64,000 nucleotides of DNA. Origin: Gentiana macrophylla (lineage: Eukaryota; Streptophyta; Magnoliopsida; Gentianales; Gentianaceae). Under the pieces are notes generated by a model, which ran no database searches, was not told where the DNA came from, and worked only from the letters and a program-made list of their open reading frames with translations. The position numbers and the translations under genes were made by a program. Positions 21,035-31,893 of this stretch are shown piece after piece; the first letter of the stretch is position 1; every line of letters starts with the position of its first letter. The DNA lies in contig CM047814.1 in the NCBI GenBank assembly GCA_026214975.1, positions 23,325,058-23,389,057 on the forward strand, given 5' to 3'.

Positions 21035-22101
21035 CTAAAATGGAATCCATCTCATCATTAATGGCTTCCTTCCAAAACGCAATATCCCGAGACTCATAGC
21101 CTCTTTATAAGTTCTAGGATCATCATCAATATGATAACAATAAGCATATTGCAATCCTACTTCATCTCTTGTACCCTCCACCAAATATGTTTGGAAATCG
21201 GGACCAAAAGATTTTTCTTTTCTAGCCCTTTTGCTTTTTCGAAGCACCAAAGGCTCATCTTGTGATTTCTCACCACCACAACTTTCACTAGTTCCAATAG
21301 GAACAACATTTCTTGGCCTTGATATAGAAGAAAACCGACTTTCATCAAAGAGAGCATCCCTTGATTCAATTATGGAATGAACCGCAATCGAATCATTTGG
21401 TTCTATAACATAGAACCTATATGCTGAGGAATGCAATGCATATCCAACAAAAATGCAATCAATGCCTCTTTCCCCCAAGGTTTTAATCTTGGGATTGGGT
21501 AGTCTCACGATCGCCTACATCCCCAAACACACGCAAATAATGCAAGTTTGGCTTCTTCTTATACCATTGCTCATATGGGGTAATAGGATTCTTTTATTAG
21601 AATTCTATTCAAAAGATAACAAGTCACCAGATATAAACTTCTCCCCAAAAACCTCATTCAATCCTCGAGTAAGAAAGCATAGCATTTACCATCTCTTTTA
21701 ATGTTCGATTCTTTCTTTCAACTATGCCATTTTGTTGTGGTGTATAAGGTGAAGTGATTTCATGTATAATCCCACAAGATTCAAAGAATGGTGGATCAAA
21801 ATATTCTCCACCTCTATCCGTCTGAAGCTTCTTAATTTTACTTTCAAGTTGTAATTCTACTTCGGTTTTAAATACTTTAAACTTTTCCATTGCCTCGCTT
21901 TTGTAAAAGCAAGTACACATAGCAAAAGCGAGTGCAATCATCAATGAAAGTAACAACATACTTCTTGTTTCCAAAAGAAGGAGAAGAATGAAAATCACAC
22001 AAGTCACTATGAACAAGTTCCAAAATTGTAGATGACCTTTCAACACCTTTAAAAGGTTGTCTTACAATTTTAGTTAAGCTACAAGTATCACACTTATTCA
22101 T
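21035..22101 (-). pseudogene. Copia B integrase domain
   Basis: Overlapping frames give LELVHSDLCDF and [18 protein letters not shown], then LQTDRGGEYFDPPFFESCG, then [18 protein letters not shown]. These supply the D, D and E of the DDE core. Downstream is KTLGERGIDCIFVGYALHS, the copia integrase C-terminal segment. At least two frame changes are present (near 21900 and 21600). Confidence 0.9.
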
Positions 22102-22613
22102 AGTCGTACTACAAACAGAATTAAGTCATTTTTAGACATTTGCAACATTCTTCTAAAATGTACATGACCTAATCTTGCATGCCATAAGTATGATTCATCA
22201 ACATTAATATTCATAACATTCATAGCAACATTGTCATTCAAACCATTACTAATATTAAGCATATACATACCATTACTAAGATAACCAAATCCTACAAACA
22301 TACCATGTTTAGATAATACATAACGAGAGGACTCATAAACTTGTTTGTAGCCCTCTTTACACAAAAATACTACCGAAACCAAGTTCTTCCGGATTAAAGG
22401 AACATGTAAAACATTATTTAAAGTTACAAATTTTCCAGAACTAAATTGCAAGTTAACTATTCCTCTTCCAACAACAAAAGATTTAGACTCGTTTCCCATA
22501 TGCATAATGGATCCATCTTCAACTTTTTCATATGTTGAAAACCACGATCTATCCTTGCACACATGTCTAGTTGCTCCCGAGTCTATCCACCAACTAACAT
22601 CATCATCCTGCAA
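22098..22613 (-). pseudogene. Copia B aspartic protease and integrase zinc finger
   Basis: SWWIDSGATRHVCKDRSWFS carries the intact aspartic protease DSG motif. VLHVPLIRKNLVS follows, and YLWHARLGHVHFRRM is the histidine part of the integrase HHCC finger. It ends where the frame shifts before the finger cysteines. Confidence 0.9.
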
Positions 22614-22719
22614 ATAACATGCTTGAAATCGAGTGGAACATAATTCAAATCAAATTAAAACCACAATTATAAACAATTGTACCTTGATGTTTAGGTGGAC
22701 TTGGATCTTTCGACCCATT

Positions 22720-23564
22720 CACCGGCCTTTGCCCTTACCATTGTTGTTCTTTCTAGAAAAACAATCACCACTGAAATGGCCTTCCTTACATAATACCAAC
22801 AAGCCCCTTTAGGCTTTTTGTTGAACTTTGCTTTGTTCTTATTGTTGTTGGAATCGACTTTCTTTTGTTATTCTTTTGGAAGTTTCTCCAACTTCAACCA
22901 TGTTGATTGAAGTTGAACCACCTGCAATGTTCTTTCCGCAACCTACAATATTTTTACCATTCTCTTTGCAAACGTAAACTTTCTTCTATTCTCAAATGAG
23001 AACCAAGTTCAATCAAAGAAAGTTCTTCCTTTTTATGTTTCATGAATTCTTGAAATCCTTCCAAGAAGGAGGCAACTTTTCAATAATGCTTGAAACACAT
23101 ATGGACTCATCCATAGCCATCTTATGCATAGAAAACGACCAAACAAACGTAGCAATTCATGATATTGATCCATGACGGAGACGATTATCTACCATCACAT
23201 ATTTCATAAAGTTACCAACAAGAAACTTCTTACTAGATGCATCCTCACTTACATACTTTGCCTCCAAAGTATCCCACAACTCTTTAGATGTTTCAATTTC
23301 AAGATAGGTATCAAACAAATTATTAGACATACCGTTCAGGATGTGACCACGGCATATATAATCATCGTTTTCCCACTTACTTTTCTTCCTTGTCTCTTCC
23401 ATGGTGCTGTTATCATCGATTTGCGGGCAAGGTGTACTCAACACGTATACCACCTTCAATGCGGTCAGAAGAAAGTGCATCTTCTTTTGCCATCTACGGA
23501 AATCTTCACCATTGAACTGTTCTAATTTGCTGAAGTTCGATGTCATCTCCTTGATACTCGACAT
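22720..23564 (-). pseudogene. Copia B gag
   Basis: Starts at ATG 23564: MSSIKEMTSNFSKLEQFNGE, then RRWQKKMHFLLTAL, with SKELWDTLEAKYVSEDAS further on, the copia gag signature. The CCHC knuckle near 22780 keeps CKEGHFSGDC but its first cysteines fall in another frame. The frame breaks near 23160. Confidence 0.85.
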
Positions 23565-23593
23565 TGTTCAAAACAACAATAGTTTTCGCAGAT

Positions 23594-24462
23594 TGTTAGT
23601 GAAGTTTGTTGAGAATTGAACAACAGTATCAAACTGAAAAATAAAAGGAACTTGATAACACCGCAGAGACGACTTGAAAGTCTTTCCTGCGAAAACTATT
23701 CGATCCCTTGAATTGCCTCCGGGAATTACTCGAATATAATCACGGGATATAATCTACGCTTCTTTCTATCTTTGGCAATAAGATGAAAGAAAATGCTGCA
23801 AAAGTTTTGTGGATATGTGTGTTTAAAGTTGAAGTTCAAGAACATTCAAAAAGACCAAAAAATTGGCTTAATTTATGCTTAGATCATTCTACCGATTTGT
23901 TCCAAGTGTTACTTTATGTATATATAATGTTATATCAACATAACTCACCAGATACAACCCTTCAGGATCAGTTGCAATAGCAAAATCCCGAAAAGACACC
24001 AACAAAACCGAACAAAACTGCCATATAACTGAACTGGACGCCCCTTGAACGCCCGTCTGAATGTTCTGGACGCCCGTCCAGAACATCAAGTTGCATCCTG
24101 AATCAATTCAAAGATCAGGACGCCCGTTCAAAACACATGGACGCTCGTCCAAACACATGGACGCCCGTCCACCAAGCGTCAGATACATCCTGTATCTAAA
24201 TCAATCCATGGACGCCCGTCCATGAATTACAGACGCTGTTGTAGTATATGGACGCCCGTCCCATATGAAATGGACGCCCGTCCAAAAATGCAACAGAAAA
24301 ATGGTTTTGTTCAACACTTGATCTAACACTCTCGTAAGCTTGTAAATATCAAATGTAAGCATGCACCCCGCATCTCCTAACTCATATTGATTGTTTCAAG
24401 CTTACCAAACCTCAAACTAAATCCAATCACACTAAATCACATTGGTGATATAATCACCAACA
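23594..24462 (-). repeat. Copia B 5' LTR
   Basis: 869 bp on the gag side. It has about ten ACGC(C/T)CGT motifs at 24034-24290. The best is a perfect hairpin with 12-bp arms at 24061-24086, ATGTTCTGGACG and its complement around CC. The base after the LTR on minus begins ATCTGCGAAAAC, which is not the usual TGGTATCAGAGC primer-binding site. Confidence 0.9.
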
Positions 24463-24599
24463 GTACATAGGTAAACCGACTGACAAATCGATACACATAA
24501 TATTTTATTTTGTAGCATTTTTATTCAAGAGTAAAAAAAACGTCAATGGCATTCTTAACGTGATCACATTTTTGTTTTTCTTTTGGGTATATCTCAATG

Positions 24600-25450
24600 T
24601 TATCACCTCTATTTTTTTTCCCTAGACTTTTTAGGATTGCATCAGTCAAAGATGTTGTTGCAGGGGTAGTGGTTAGGGAAGGCGATAGATGTAATTTTAA
24701 TTGGGCTTGGAGAAGAAGGTTGAGGGGGTTTGAGAAGGAGGAAGTAAAAGAGATGGAGATTTTAATTAACTCTGTTTGTGGTAATGCATGTTCTTCAGAA
24801 AAATTAGGATGGAATTTTAGCTCGCATGGCAACTTCTCGGTGGTCATTTTGCGAAAAAAAATTGGAATTGGATTTTTTCAAAAAATTGTTTTTTTAATAA
24901 TGAGCAGACTGTCAAATGGAATAACCCTTCTACCCTCGAAGGTGAATTTGTTCATGTGGAAAGCAAATCTTAGAAGATTACTCACAAAACCGAATCTTAT
25001 TCGACGTGGCGTACCGGTTCAAGACTCTTATTGTCTGCTTTGTTACAAATTTGAAGAAATAGTTAACCATTTTTTTTTTGCTTGCGATGTGGCTCAAGAG
25101 GTTCATAAGAGGTCCTACAATCAAGGGCGGATCTACATGTGTAGGGGTGGGGTCACGTGACCCCACTGAGATCCGGAGAAATTTTTCAGTATTAAAACGA
25201 TATAGTTATGTTGTTTATAAATGTCATTTTATGGTTAAAAAATGTAGTTTTAGGCTCCAATAACCACACCGGAACAAATTTATGGATCAAAATGTAGTTT
25301 TAGGCTCCGGTGACATCACTGGAACAAATTTCTGGATCCTCCCTTGCCTACAATTGTATGTACCGTAATTTTTTTCCATTATTTATAGCATGTCAATACG
25401 AATAACAAAATAACATCAACCATACGAAAATCGTCGAAGTTGTGAATTTC
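24600..25450 (+). pseudogene. LINE 3' remnant with zf-RVT segment
   Basis: The plus frame contains PSKVNLFMWKANLRRLLTKP, NLIRRGVPVQDSYCLLC and EEIVNHFFFACDVAQEV. This is the cysteine/histidine zf-RVT domain that follows the reverse transcriptase in plant LINE (non-LTR) elements. The 5' part is missing and the frame upstream of 24860 is poor. A hAT-like MITE interrupts it at 25122, after which LINE sequence appears to resume at the duplicated CCTACAAT. Confidence 0.75.
25122..25346. mobile_element. hAT-like MITE inside the LINE remnant
   Basis: CAAGGGCGGATC at the left and GATCCTCCCTTG at the right are inverted repeats (one mismatch). The element is flanked by the 8-bp CCTACAAT (25114-25121 and 25347-25354). 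Length 225 bp, no coding. An internal GGTCACGTGACC palindrome lies near 25150. Confidence 0.9.
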
Positions 25451-25591
25451 ATGACCACAAAGGTAATTAGAAGGGCAATTATAGAGTTACTATAACATCT
25501 AACTACAATCATACACTACACACATAAACCATTGATTAATGAGTAGATTTTGAATCAATAAATGATTCACATCACCATCAATGAACTTAGA

Positions 25592-25742
25592 GTAATGATA
25601 CGGGCACAACATGTGAGACATAACGTGTGACACAACCATCATCTACATCCTGATCATTATATCATACACCATGATCAAGCGTGCAGATGATGGTAGTGTC
25701 ACCCGTTGTTTCTCATAGGTTGTGCCCGTATCATTACTCATG
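25592..25742. mobile_element. Palindromic MITE
   Basis: Arms of about 70 bp begin GTAATGATACGGGCACAAC and end with its complement GTTGTGCCCGTATCATTAC. The whole 151-bp unit can fold into one hairpin. It could be a precursor for small RNAs or a non-autonomous transposon. Confidence 0.8.
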
Positions 25743-25859
25743 AACTCATGAGTAAGTAGTGGATGATTAGATGATATACTAATTATATAGTGACCCTATA
25801 ATTTTCCCAATTTGGAATTAATATATCTACCCGTGTCATCTCATTTTCCCAATTAGTAA

Positions 25860-26640
25860 TGTTCTACAAGATTCCTCAACCTTCAATCACACCGAGGAAC
25901 AGAAACAAGAAGAACACATGATTTAACGTAGTTTTCGGCGTTGTGCCGACTACTCCACGGACAGAAAGAGTTATTTTATTATGCACTGAATTTCAGATGG
26001 ATTACACACACATTACAATGTTCAATACAATTGATATTTATAGGCACAAATCCCTAAACCCTAACCGCCAAGAGTCGTTGTCGGATTGCCATAAATGCCC
26101 CAGATGTTGGATCACCCTGATGATCCCACTCAGCTGATCATTGCCTAGCTGAAGAACTCAACTGCACCCAAAACCTCAGCAGACCCTCAGCAGGCTGCTG
26201 ACACCAGAAGAAACTGAGCAGACTTCCCAGCTGACTTTCACATACTTTGATACACTTATCAGCTGACCATCACTCAGCTGACTTCCAGATTAGTTCCACC
26301 AAATGTAGAGTTTAAGTCACTTTGCTGACACTACATCCTCTTCGTATGCCCTTGTCAATTGGCTTGAATGAATGAGAACCAAAAGCTCTTTTGGAAAGAG
26401 CATTACTTCTGGAATTAACCCTATGCTTCTTCTGATCATTGTAACAATCCCAAAGATAAAGATTCAAAGTATCTTCAAGTTTACAGATTTTTCCAAATCC
26501 AGCTAAACCATAAAATTGCCCAATGACCATTACAGAACAACTTAAGTATTAAACACCAACTTAGGAAAAGGATTAATAAGCACACTAATCCTTCATTATA
26601 TGTTATGTTTCTGTTTACTCGGTGCAAAAGTGGCACATGA
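25860..26640 (-). repeat. Probable copia LTR remnant and unknown ORF
   Basis: ACGTAGTTTTCGGCGTTGTG and CCGACTACTCCACGG resemble the U3/R word (ACGTGGTTTCCGGCAATATG, CCACGG) in the LTRs of the gag-only element at 42775. Cluster words CAGCTGAC and CAGCAGAC recur at 26125-26290. A minus frame at 26312-26530 (YGLAGFGKICKLEDTLNLYL) is not recognised. No paired LTR was found. Confidence 0.35.
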
Positions 26641-26658
26641 AACTGTTGATAATTAATT

Positions 26659-26745
26659 TCCTCTCTCGAAGGATATACGTGAGTAGAGTAGCGGTACCAC
26701 CACCAAGTGAATGTCCAACGATCTTATGCGAAACAGTGAAGGTCT
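26659..26745 (-). pseudogene. Class 3 lipase exon fragment
   Basis: Minus-strand reading gives VSHKIVGHSLGGGTATLLTY then ILRER. It contains GHSLGGG, the nucleophile elbow GxSxG of class 3 (diacylglycerol-type) lipases, in a context close to the plant family. No other catalytic exon was found nearby, so this is a fragment, possibly carried by a transposon. Confidence 0.7.
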
Positions 26746-26961
26746 GATTCAAAGAGTAACTATACTAAAGATAATGTCAACATTCACATACAAAAAATTA
26801 CACTTAAGCTTATTCAAAGAAAGCTTGAATGCTACTTTCTGATTTCCCGTAAATGCCATATTGATGCCAACACCATACAATTTCACTAACAAGGCTTACA
26901 TGACAACTAAATTAAACTTCTTGAATTCGGTGACATTATTGCAAAACCCAGAATTAGATCC

Positions 26962-27177
26962 TCAAATGACATTCATATTGATATGCCAAAATCGGCAAAG
27001 CCCCGCCAAATCCAGAAAAGAGACATAAGTCCAGTAACGGATAGGGTCCTCGGCCCAACTCCACCTCAAGCTATCACGATCCTCATCATTAGCCAAGGCA
27101 ACGGGAATGAAGCAGCAAACAACTAGCTCGATACAAAGCACTAGGAGGCCGACCCGCTCGCACCTCCAGCTCGCCAT
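26962..27177 (-). CDS. Unrecognised 71-codon ORF
   Basis: It starts MASWRCERVGLLVLCIELVV, a hydrophobic stretch that could be a signal or membrane segment. SLRWSWAEDPIRYWTYVSFL follows. It lies upstream of the lipase exon on the same strand. I do not recognise the family, and no splice site was confirmed. Confidence 0.25.
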   Translation of the reverse strand: MASWRCERVGLLVLCIELVVCCFIPVALANDEDRDSLRWSWAEDPIRYWTYVSFLDLAGLCRFWHINMNVI

Positions 27178-27224
27178 CCTTCAACGCAAACAAACCCAAC
27201 ACAACTAAGCAACAAAGTTCATGT

Positions 27225-27496
27225 ATGACGCTCTCAGGCCGAAGGCTCTCTGTCCACTGTAGTCTCTATGCCCGTCGAAGGCTCTCTGCCCGCCGTAGGC
27301 TCTCAGCTCGCCAAAAGGCTCGCAGTCTGCCAGCTGTCCTGCTCTCGCTAGCTGGCCAGCTCCAGGCCTCTATAAATATCACCTTCATCTCCATTACAAA
27401 AGGCTCTCGATTTTTCTAAGAACTACGCATTGTCTTGATCCCTTACAAATGGTACGTAAGAAGCCACTTAAGGCTCAGCCCCAAAATCACAAACAC
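27225..27496 (+). repeat. Repeat-rich promoter-like segment
   Basis: GAAGGCTCTCTGCCCGCC-like units recur about five times (27235-27330), followed by CTCTATAAATATC near 27370, a TATA-like box. It ends at the AACAC target of copia A. Flanking sequence at 38667-40020 is the other half of the same interrupted locus, probably an older LTR element. Confidence 0.4.
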
Positions 27497-28374
27497 TATT
27501 GGAGAAATTGTCCATTAATGACTTAGTGGGTTAGTTGTTACTTAGTGGTCATAAGTGCTAGTAGTGGCCATTATTGAGGGTTAGTGGCCTTAGGAGTGGG
27601 AGTTACTTTTTCCACCTATATAAACCCTCTTTGGTAGAAATGTCACAACACAAGTTTTTCCAAATAATACTTTTTCCATCTTATATAGTAAGGTAGTTTG
27701 TTTTTTGTTGAAGAGATTCTGAAGTACCAAGAGTTCGTTGAGTTCAGAAGCTGAAGTACCTCAATTCTGAACAGGTAATTGGGTTATCCTGGGAGCAGGG
27801 GCGCCCCTGTGGGGGGGCCAAGGGGGCCATGGCCCGGAGCCCCCCGAAAATCAATGAATTTAAGGGCCCCACAAAATTTTGACCTAATATTATATATATA
27901 TTGTATTTATATGAACAAGAAATGCATTACCTTAATGGTTAGCACTCATGTATACTAGACATGAGACTTGGTTTCGAATCTTGCAAGCTAAAATAATTTT
28001 TGTTTTTTGAAACTAGGACTAGGAGCCAAATAAGTAGGTTTTTTTTCCTTCCAAACCCATGACTATCACACGCAGTTTTTTTGTTTTATTTTTTTATATA
28101 TATTTTGGTTACTGTTTTTTTTCGAAGGACGAGGGCCTAAATTTGGACAGGGACGCTCCTGCCTGGGAGACAAGTGCTAAACCGTGGGTACTGCCGGAGC
28201 ATAATTGTCTTAAGGACAGAGATTAGCTCGTCCCGGTTACATATCCTTGTTGTTTTTTTTTTTCTTTCTGTTTTTCCTTTCTGTTTGTGTCGGTCCAGAA
28301 TATAATAAAATTGTTCTTCATCTTTTCTGTTCTTTATTTTTTTACTTTCGCATTGTAATACTTTGGATATAACA
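27497..28374 (+). repeat. Copia A 5' LTR (interrupted)
   Basis: About 504 bp without the MITE and its TSD. CTATATAAACC at 27615-27625 is a likely TATA box. The 3' LTR lacks about 11 bp exactly there. The internal sequence after 28374 (ATCTTAAGACAATTC) shows no standard primer-binding site. Confidence 0.9.
27796..28161. mobile_element. hAT-like MITE in the 5' LTR of copia A
   Basis: Ends CAGGGGCGCCCCTG and CAGGGACGCTCCTG form inverted repeats. The 8-bp CCTGGGAG flanks it (27788-27795 and 28162-28169). The 3' LTR holds the empty site with one CCTGGGAG (38457-38464). The left end is itself a perfect palindrome and is followed by G/C-run hairpins. A tRNA-like pair, TGGTTAGCACT and GGTTTCGAATCTTGC, lies at 27935-27985. 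Confidence 0.95.
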
Positions 28375-28509
28375 ATCTTAAGACAATTCTTTTCAGAGTC
28401 TCTTTGCTATAAAAAGTATATCTTTGCGAAATGAAAAATAAATTTCGATCTATTATTTGAACTTTTTATTTTTTCTGTTCGTTCTGAGTATCATCTGTGA
28501 TACTCAGTT

Positions 28510-28653
28510 GGTCGGTGTCTCCTTTTTGGTATCGGTTTCTGGTAAAACCGGTCCGTTTTTTTTGGTATTGGTTTTTGGTAAAAACCGGTCCATCTTCTTT
28601 TTTGGTATTGGTTTCTGGTAAAACCGGTCCGTTTTTTTTTTGGTATTGGTTTT
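28510..28653. repeat. Tandem repeat in copia A leader, left part
   Basis: Units of about 33-38 bp containing GGTATTGGTTTCTGGTAAAA and CCGGTCC. The array continues after copia C at 33564-33655, so copia C split it. Confidence 0.85.
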
Positions 28654-28964
28654 TGAAGAAAGTTTGAGAAAGTAAAAAATACTTGAGTAAACTTCAACTT
28701 AGTTTATTCATCATAAAAGAGTGAGTATAAATAGGTACAAGTAAGTGAGAAAGGTCCTAGTAGAGTATAAGCTAGGAGAGAGCTATTAATTACTAGAGTC
28801 GGCTAGTATTAATTGCTAGAGTTGTCTATTACCTAATAAGACAAAATAGAGTTACTTTATGATTTTATGACATATTAATTGTTTATTCAATACAATTAAT
28901 ATGTCTTACAATTAATATGTCTCACAATTAATATGTTACACTAATGTAACGTAATATTTCCACA
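28654..28964 (-). repeat. Copia C 3' LTR
   Basis: 311 bp, on the RNase H side. The complement carries a TATA-like CCTATTTATACTC near 28725-28735. Confidence 0.9.
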
Positions 28965-29119
28965 CCCCCCCTCAAAATGGGTTGTATATGTTTATACAGC
29001 CAAGTTTGCTACTCAGTCAGCTGAACATAAGTGGCGGAATGGCCTTGGTGAGAATATCGACGATTCGATCTGTGAGGAAACATCTTGGAGTTGAATAATC
29101 TTGGCATCAATCTTCTCCT

Positions 29120-29665
29120 TCAGAAGTGTCTGTCAATGTCCACATGTTTGGTTTTATCATGATGGATCGATCCTCTGCCATGCATAAGGTCAATTATTGT
29201 CATAAAGCAGAGTGTGATAGGTTCTTTGAATAGGTCGCTGAAGTTCGATGGGACTCTTTTTATCCATAGAGCTTCACAAATACCCAAAACTAATGCCCTG
29301 AGTTCAACCAAAGATCGCTTAGCAGAGACAGTGAGGTTGTTTCTTGCTCCTCCAGTGACAAGATTTCCCATACATAAGAACAAGATGCTTTGTAGTGGAC
29401 CTTCTGTCTATGTGGCAGCCAGCCCAATCAGCATCAGTGTAAACCTTGATAGATCTCTCAGCAGACTTGGTGAAATGCAGGCCTTGGCCAGGAGTGGATT
29501 TCAAGTACCTTAGTATCTTGTTCACAGCATCCCAATGGTGCTCAGTAGGGCAATGCATGAACTGGCTTACCAGACTGACTCCATATGCAATATCGAGTCT
29601 TGTATGGGATAGATAAATGAGTTTCCTACAAGTCTCGATATTGATCCTTCCTGACGACAAAGAAT
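29120..29665 (-). pseudogene. Copia C RNase H domain
   Basis: The first frame (from 29660) has RLDIAYGVSLVSQFMHCPTE, HWDAVNKILRYLKSTPGQGL and TDADWAGCHIDRRST with the first catalytic D. The next frame (29383-29120) gives SLVELRALVLGICEALWIKR, which contains the expected acidic E. A frame change near 29330 separates them. Confidence 0.85.
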
Positions 29666-29869
29666 GTCACCATGCAAAGAGGTATTACTTGGGTCTACTG
29701 GGGATACAAAGAGTTTGCGACCCGAAAGATACCGATTTCCTTCAAAGAGTCCAACACATATTTCCTTTGAGAGATAGAGATACCCTGGTTGTTTCTTGCA
29801 ATTTCCATACCAAGGAAGTATTTAAGATAGCCCAAATCCTTGACTTGAAACACCTTTGCCGGTAGGGTC

Positions 29870-30470
29870 TTCAAATTTTGGATCTCAAGAGAGTCATCAC
29901 CATGAGGATGATATCATCCACATATACAATAAGAATGGACCTTCTCTCGGTTGGTTGTCTTGATAAACATAGTGTGATCTGAGTTGCATTGATGATATCC
30001 AGCAGCTTTGACCACGAGTGGTGAGTTTCCCAAACCAGGCTCTTGGGATTGCTTGAGCCATATAGAGATTTCCGAGTTTGCATACCTTGCCTTGAGTGTG
30101 AGGATTGACAAAACCAGGAGGTACATTCATGTAGACTTCCTCGGTGAGGTCACCATTGAGAAAAGCATTTTTGATATCCAATTGATGTAGAGGCCGAGTC
30201 AAGTTGGATAATTTAGAGAAATCGAAGACTCGAGCGGTGTTCAGATTTGCCACAGGTGCAAACGTTTCTTTATAGTCAATGCCATAAGTTTGAGTGAAAC
30301 CCTTGCAACCAACCTGGCTTTGTACTTGTCAATTGTACCATCAACATTGTATTTGATAGTGAATAACCATCTGCAATTGATCGCCTTCTTGCCTTTTGAA
30401 AGAGTTGTGAGATCCCAAGTATGATTATCCAGAGAGCGATCATCTCTGTTTTAACAAAGAGACCTTCCAC
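29870..30470 (-). pseudogene. Copia C reverse transcriptase domain
   Basis: LDIKNAFLNGDLTEEVYMNV is followed by PPGFVNPHTQGKVCKL. The catalytic IVYVDDIIL lies in another frame (29871-30083). LTSTKPGWLQGFHSNLWH at 30276-30330 is the shifted start. At least three frame changes. Confidence 0.85.
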
Positions 30471-30853
30471 TTATCATTTTGAAGAGCCTCCTAATATTTT
30501 TAGGAATAGAGTGAGAATCCAAGTCCTGTGTAAACATGGCAAAGACAGAGACAACCGATCATAAGATAAATAAGTATGAATAGAGTGATCGGTGCAAGAT
30601 CTCTTTCCTTCCTCGAGAGCAATAGGCCTATCATCAATGTCGTGAGTCAGTGCTGAGAGTCCGTGATTGCTTTGAGTGTCGATGAGCTCTGGGTCGGCGG
30701 CTCTCGGGTCGATGAGTCTCGAGTTCGATGAGGCTCGAGAGTCGAGTAGGTGTCTTGAGGTTCATCTGTTTGAGAGTCGAGGAGTTCTTTGAGGTTAAGA
30801 GTTTTGAGGAAAGAGTTTAGGTCAATTTCAATCAGTTTCCATCGTTGATCGCC

Positions 30854-31893
30854 TCAAGTGGACTTGTTTGTAGTAGGAGTCCTTTCAAAAAATTTGACAT
30901 CCATAGAATTGTAAAATCTCTTTTCAGAAGGAGAGTAACACTTGTAGCCTTTCCTGTCCTTTGCATATCCTAGGAAAATGCACTTGTGAGCTTTGGGATC
31001 AAGTTTGCTTCTGTTGGGCATGGATATAGACAAACACAAGACAACCAAAGATTTTTGGAGGTAATCGGGAAATAAGATGGGGCGGAGTGTGGCCGATGGG
31101 GTTTTGATAGGAGTTTTGAAGCCTAACACCTGTTTGGGAAGTCTGTTGATTAAGTATGTGGAAGTCAATATAGCTTCACCCCACATATATTTTGGAACAT
31201 TTGTGGTAAACATGATAGACCTAGCCATTTCTAGCGGATGCTGCTCTTTCTCTCAGCAACCCCATTTTGCTGAGGAGTCTCAACACAACTACTGATATGG
31301 ACAATTCCCTTATTCATCAAGAAATTATTGAGATTAGACTCATAATATTCAAGAGCATTGTCAGTCTTCAAAATTTTGATCTTAGTGTCAAACTGAGTAG
31401 AGACCATGTTGTAAAACTCTTGAAAGATGGATCCAACTTCAGATTTATCCTTCATTAAAAATAACCAAGTGGTTCTCGTGTGGTCATCTATGAAGGTAAC
31501 AAACCACCTCTTCCCTCGTTATGCTTTTTACTCTTGAGGTCCCCATACATCATCACTGTGAATTAAGGTGAATGGTGTGGATGGTAAGTGAGGTAATTTT
31601 GCATACACAGATTTGGTGAGTTTGGAAAATTGACAAATATCACATTGAAGATCATTCAAATTACAACCTTTAAACAATTCAGGATCTATAGACTTTAAAT
31701 AACTAAAACTGGGATGTCCTAGTCTATAATGCCTTAACATGATATTGTCAAGGTTTTGAGTGCAGTCATTCGAGGCGATTCGATCTTGATCTTGGCAGGT
31801 CGACCACATACATCCTGAGCACGGTTTAGCAGATCCCATCACTTGCCTTTGAGGAATGATCCTGGAAAGTGCACTCGATCTCATTAAAAACAA
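30854..31893 (-). pseudogene. Copia C integrase domain
   Basis: RHYRLGHPSFSYLKSIDPEL and LQCDICQFSKLTKSVY form the HHCC finger. TLIHSDDVWGP and LKTDNALEYYE supply two acidic residues, and TPQQNGVAERKSS the glutamate. KCIFLGYAKDRKGYKCY is the C-terminal segment. Frame changes lie near 31530, 31460 and 31230. Confidence 0.85.

Larger units (their letters stand above)
18230..24462 (-). mobile_element. Ty1/copia retrotransposon B, full length, minus strand
   Basis: LTRs at 18230-19070 and 23594-24462 both run TGTTAGTG...CCAACA on plus. The element is flanked by GTACA (18225-18229 and 24463-24467). A polypurine tract (complement of ATCCTCCCCATTT) lies at 19071-19083. Domains read on minus in copia order: gag, protease, integrase, reverse transcriptase, RNase H. 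Frame changes in every domain make it non-autonomous as written. Confidence 0.95.

Noticed and set aside
24521..24847. 108-codon minus ORF opposite the LINE remnant
   Set aside because: No domain; the plus strand carries the recognisable zf-RVT segment just downstream.
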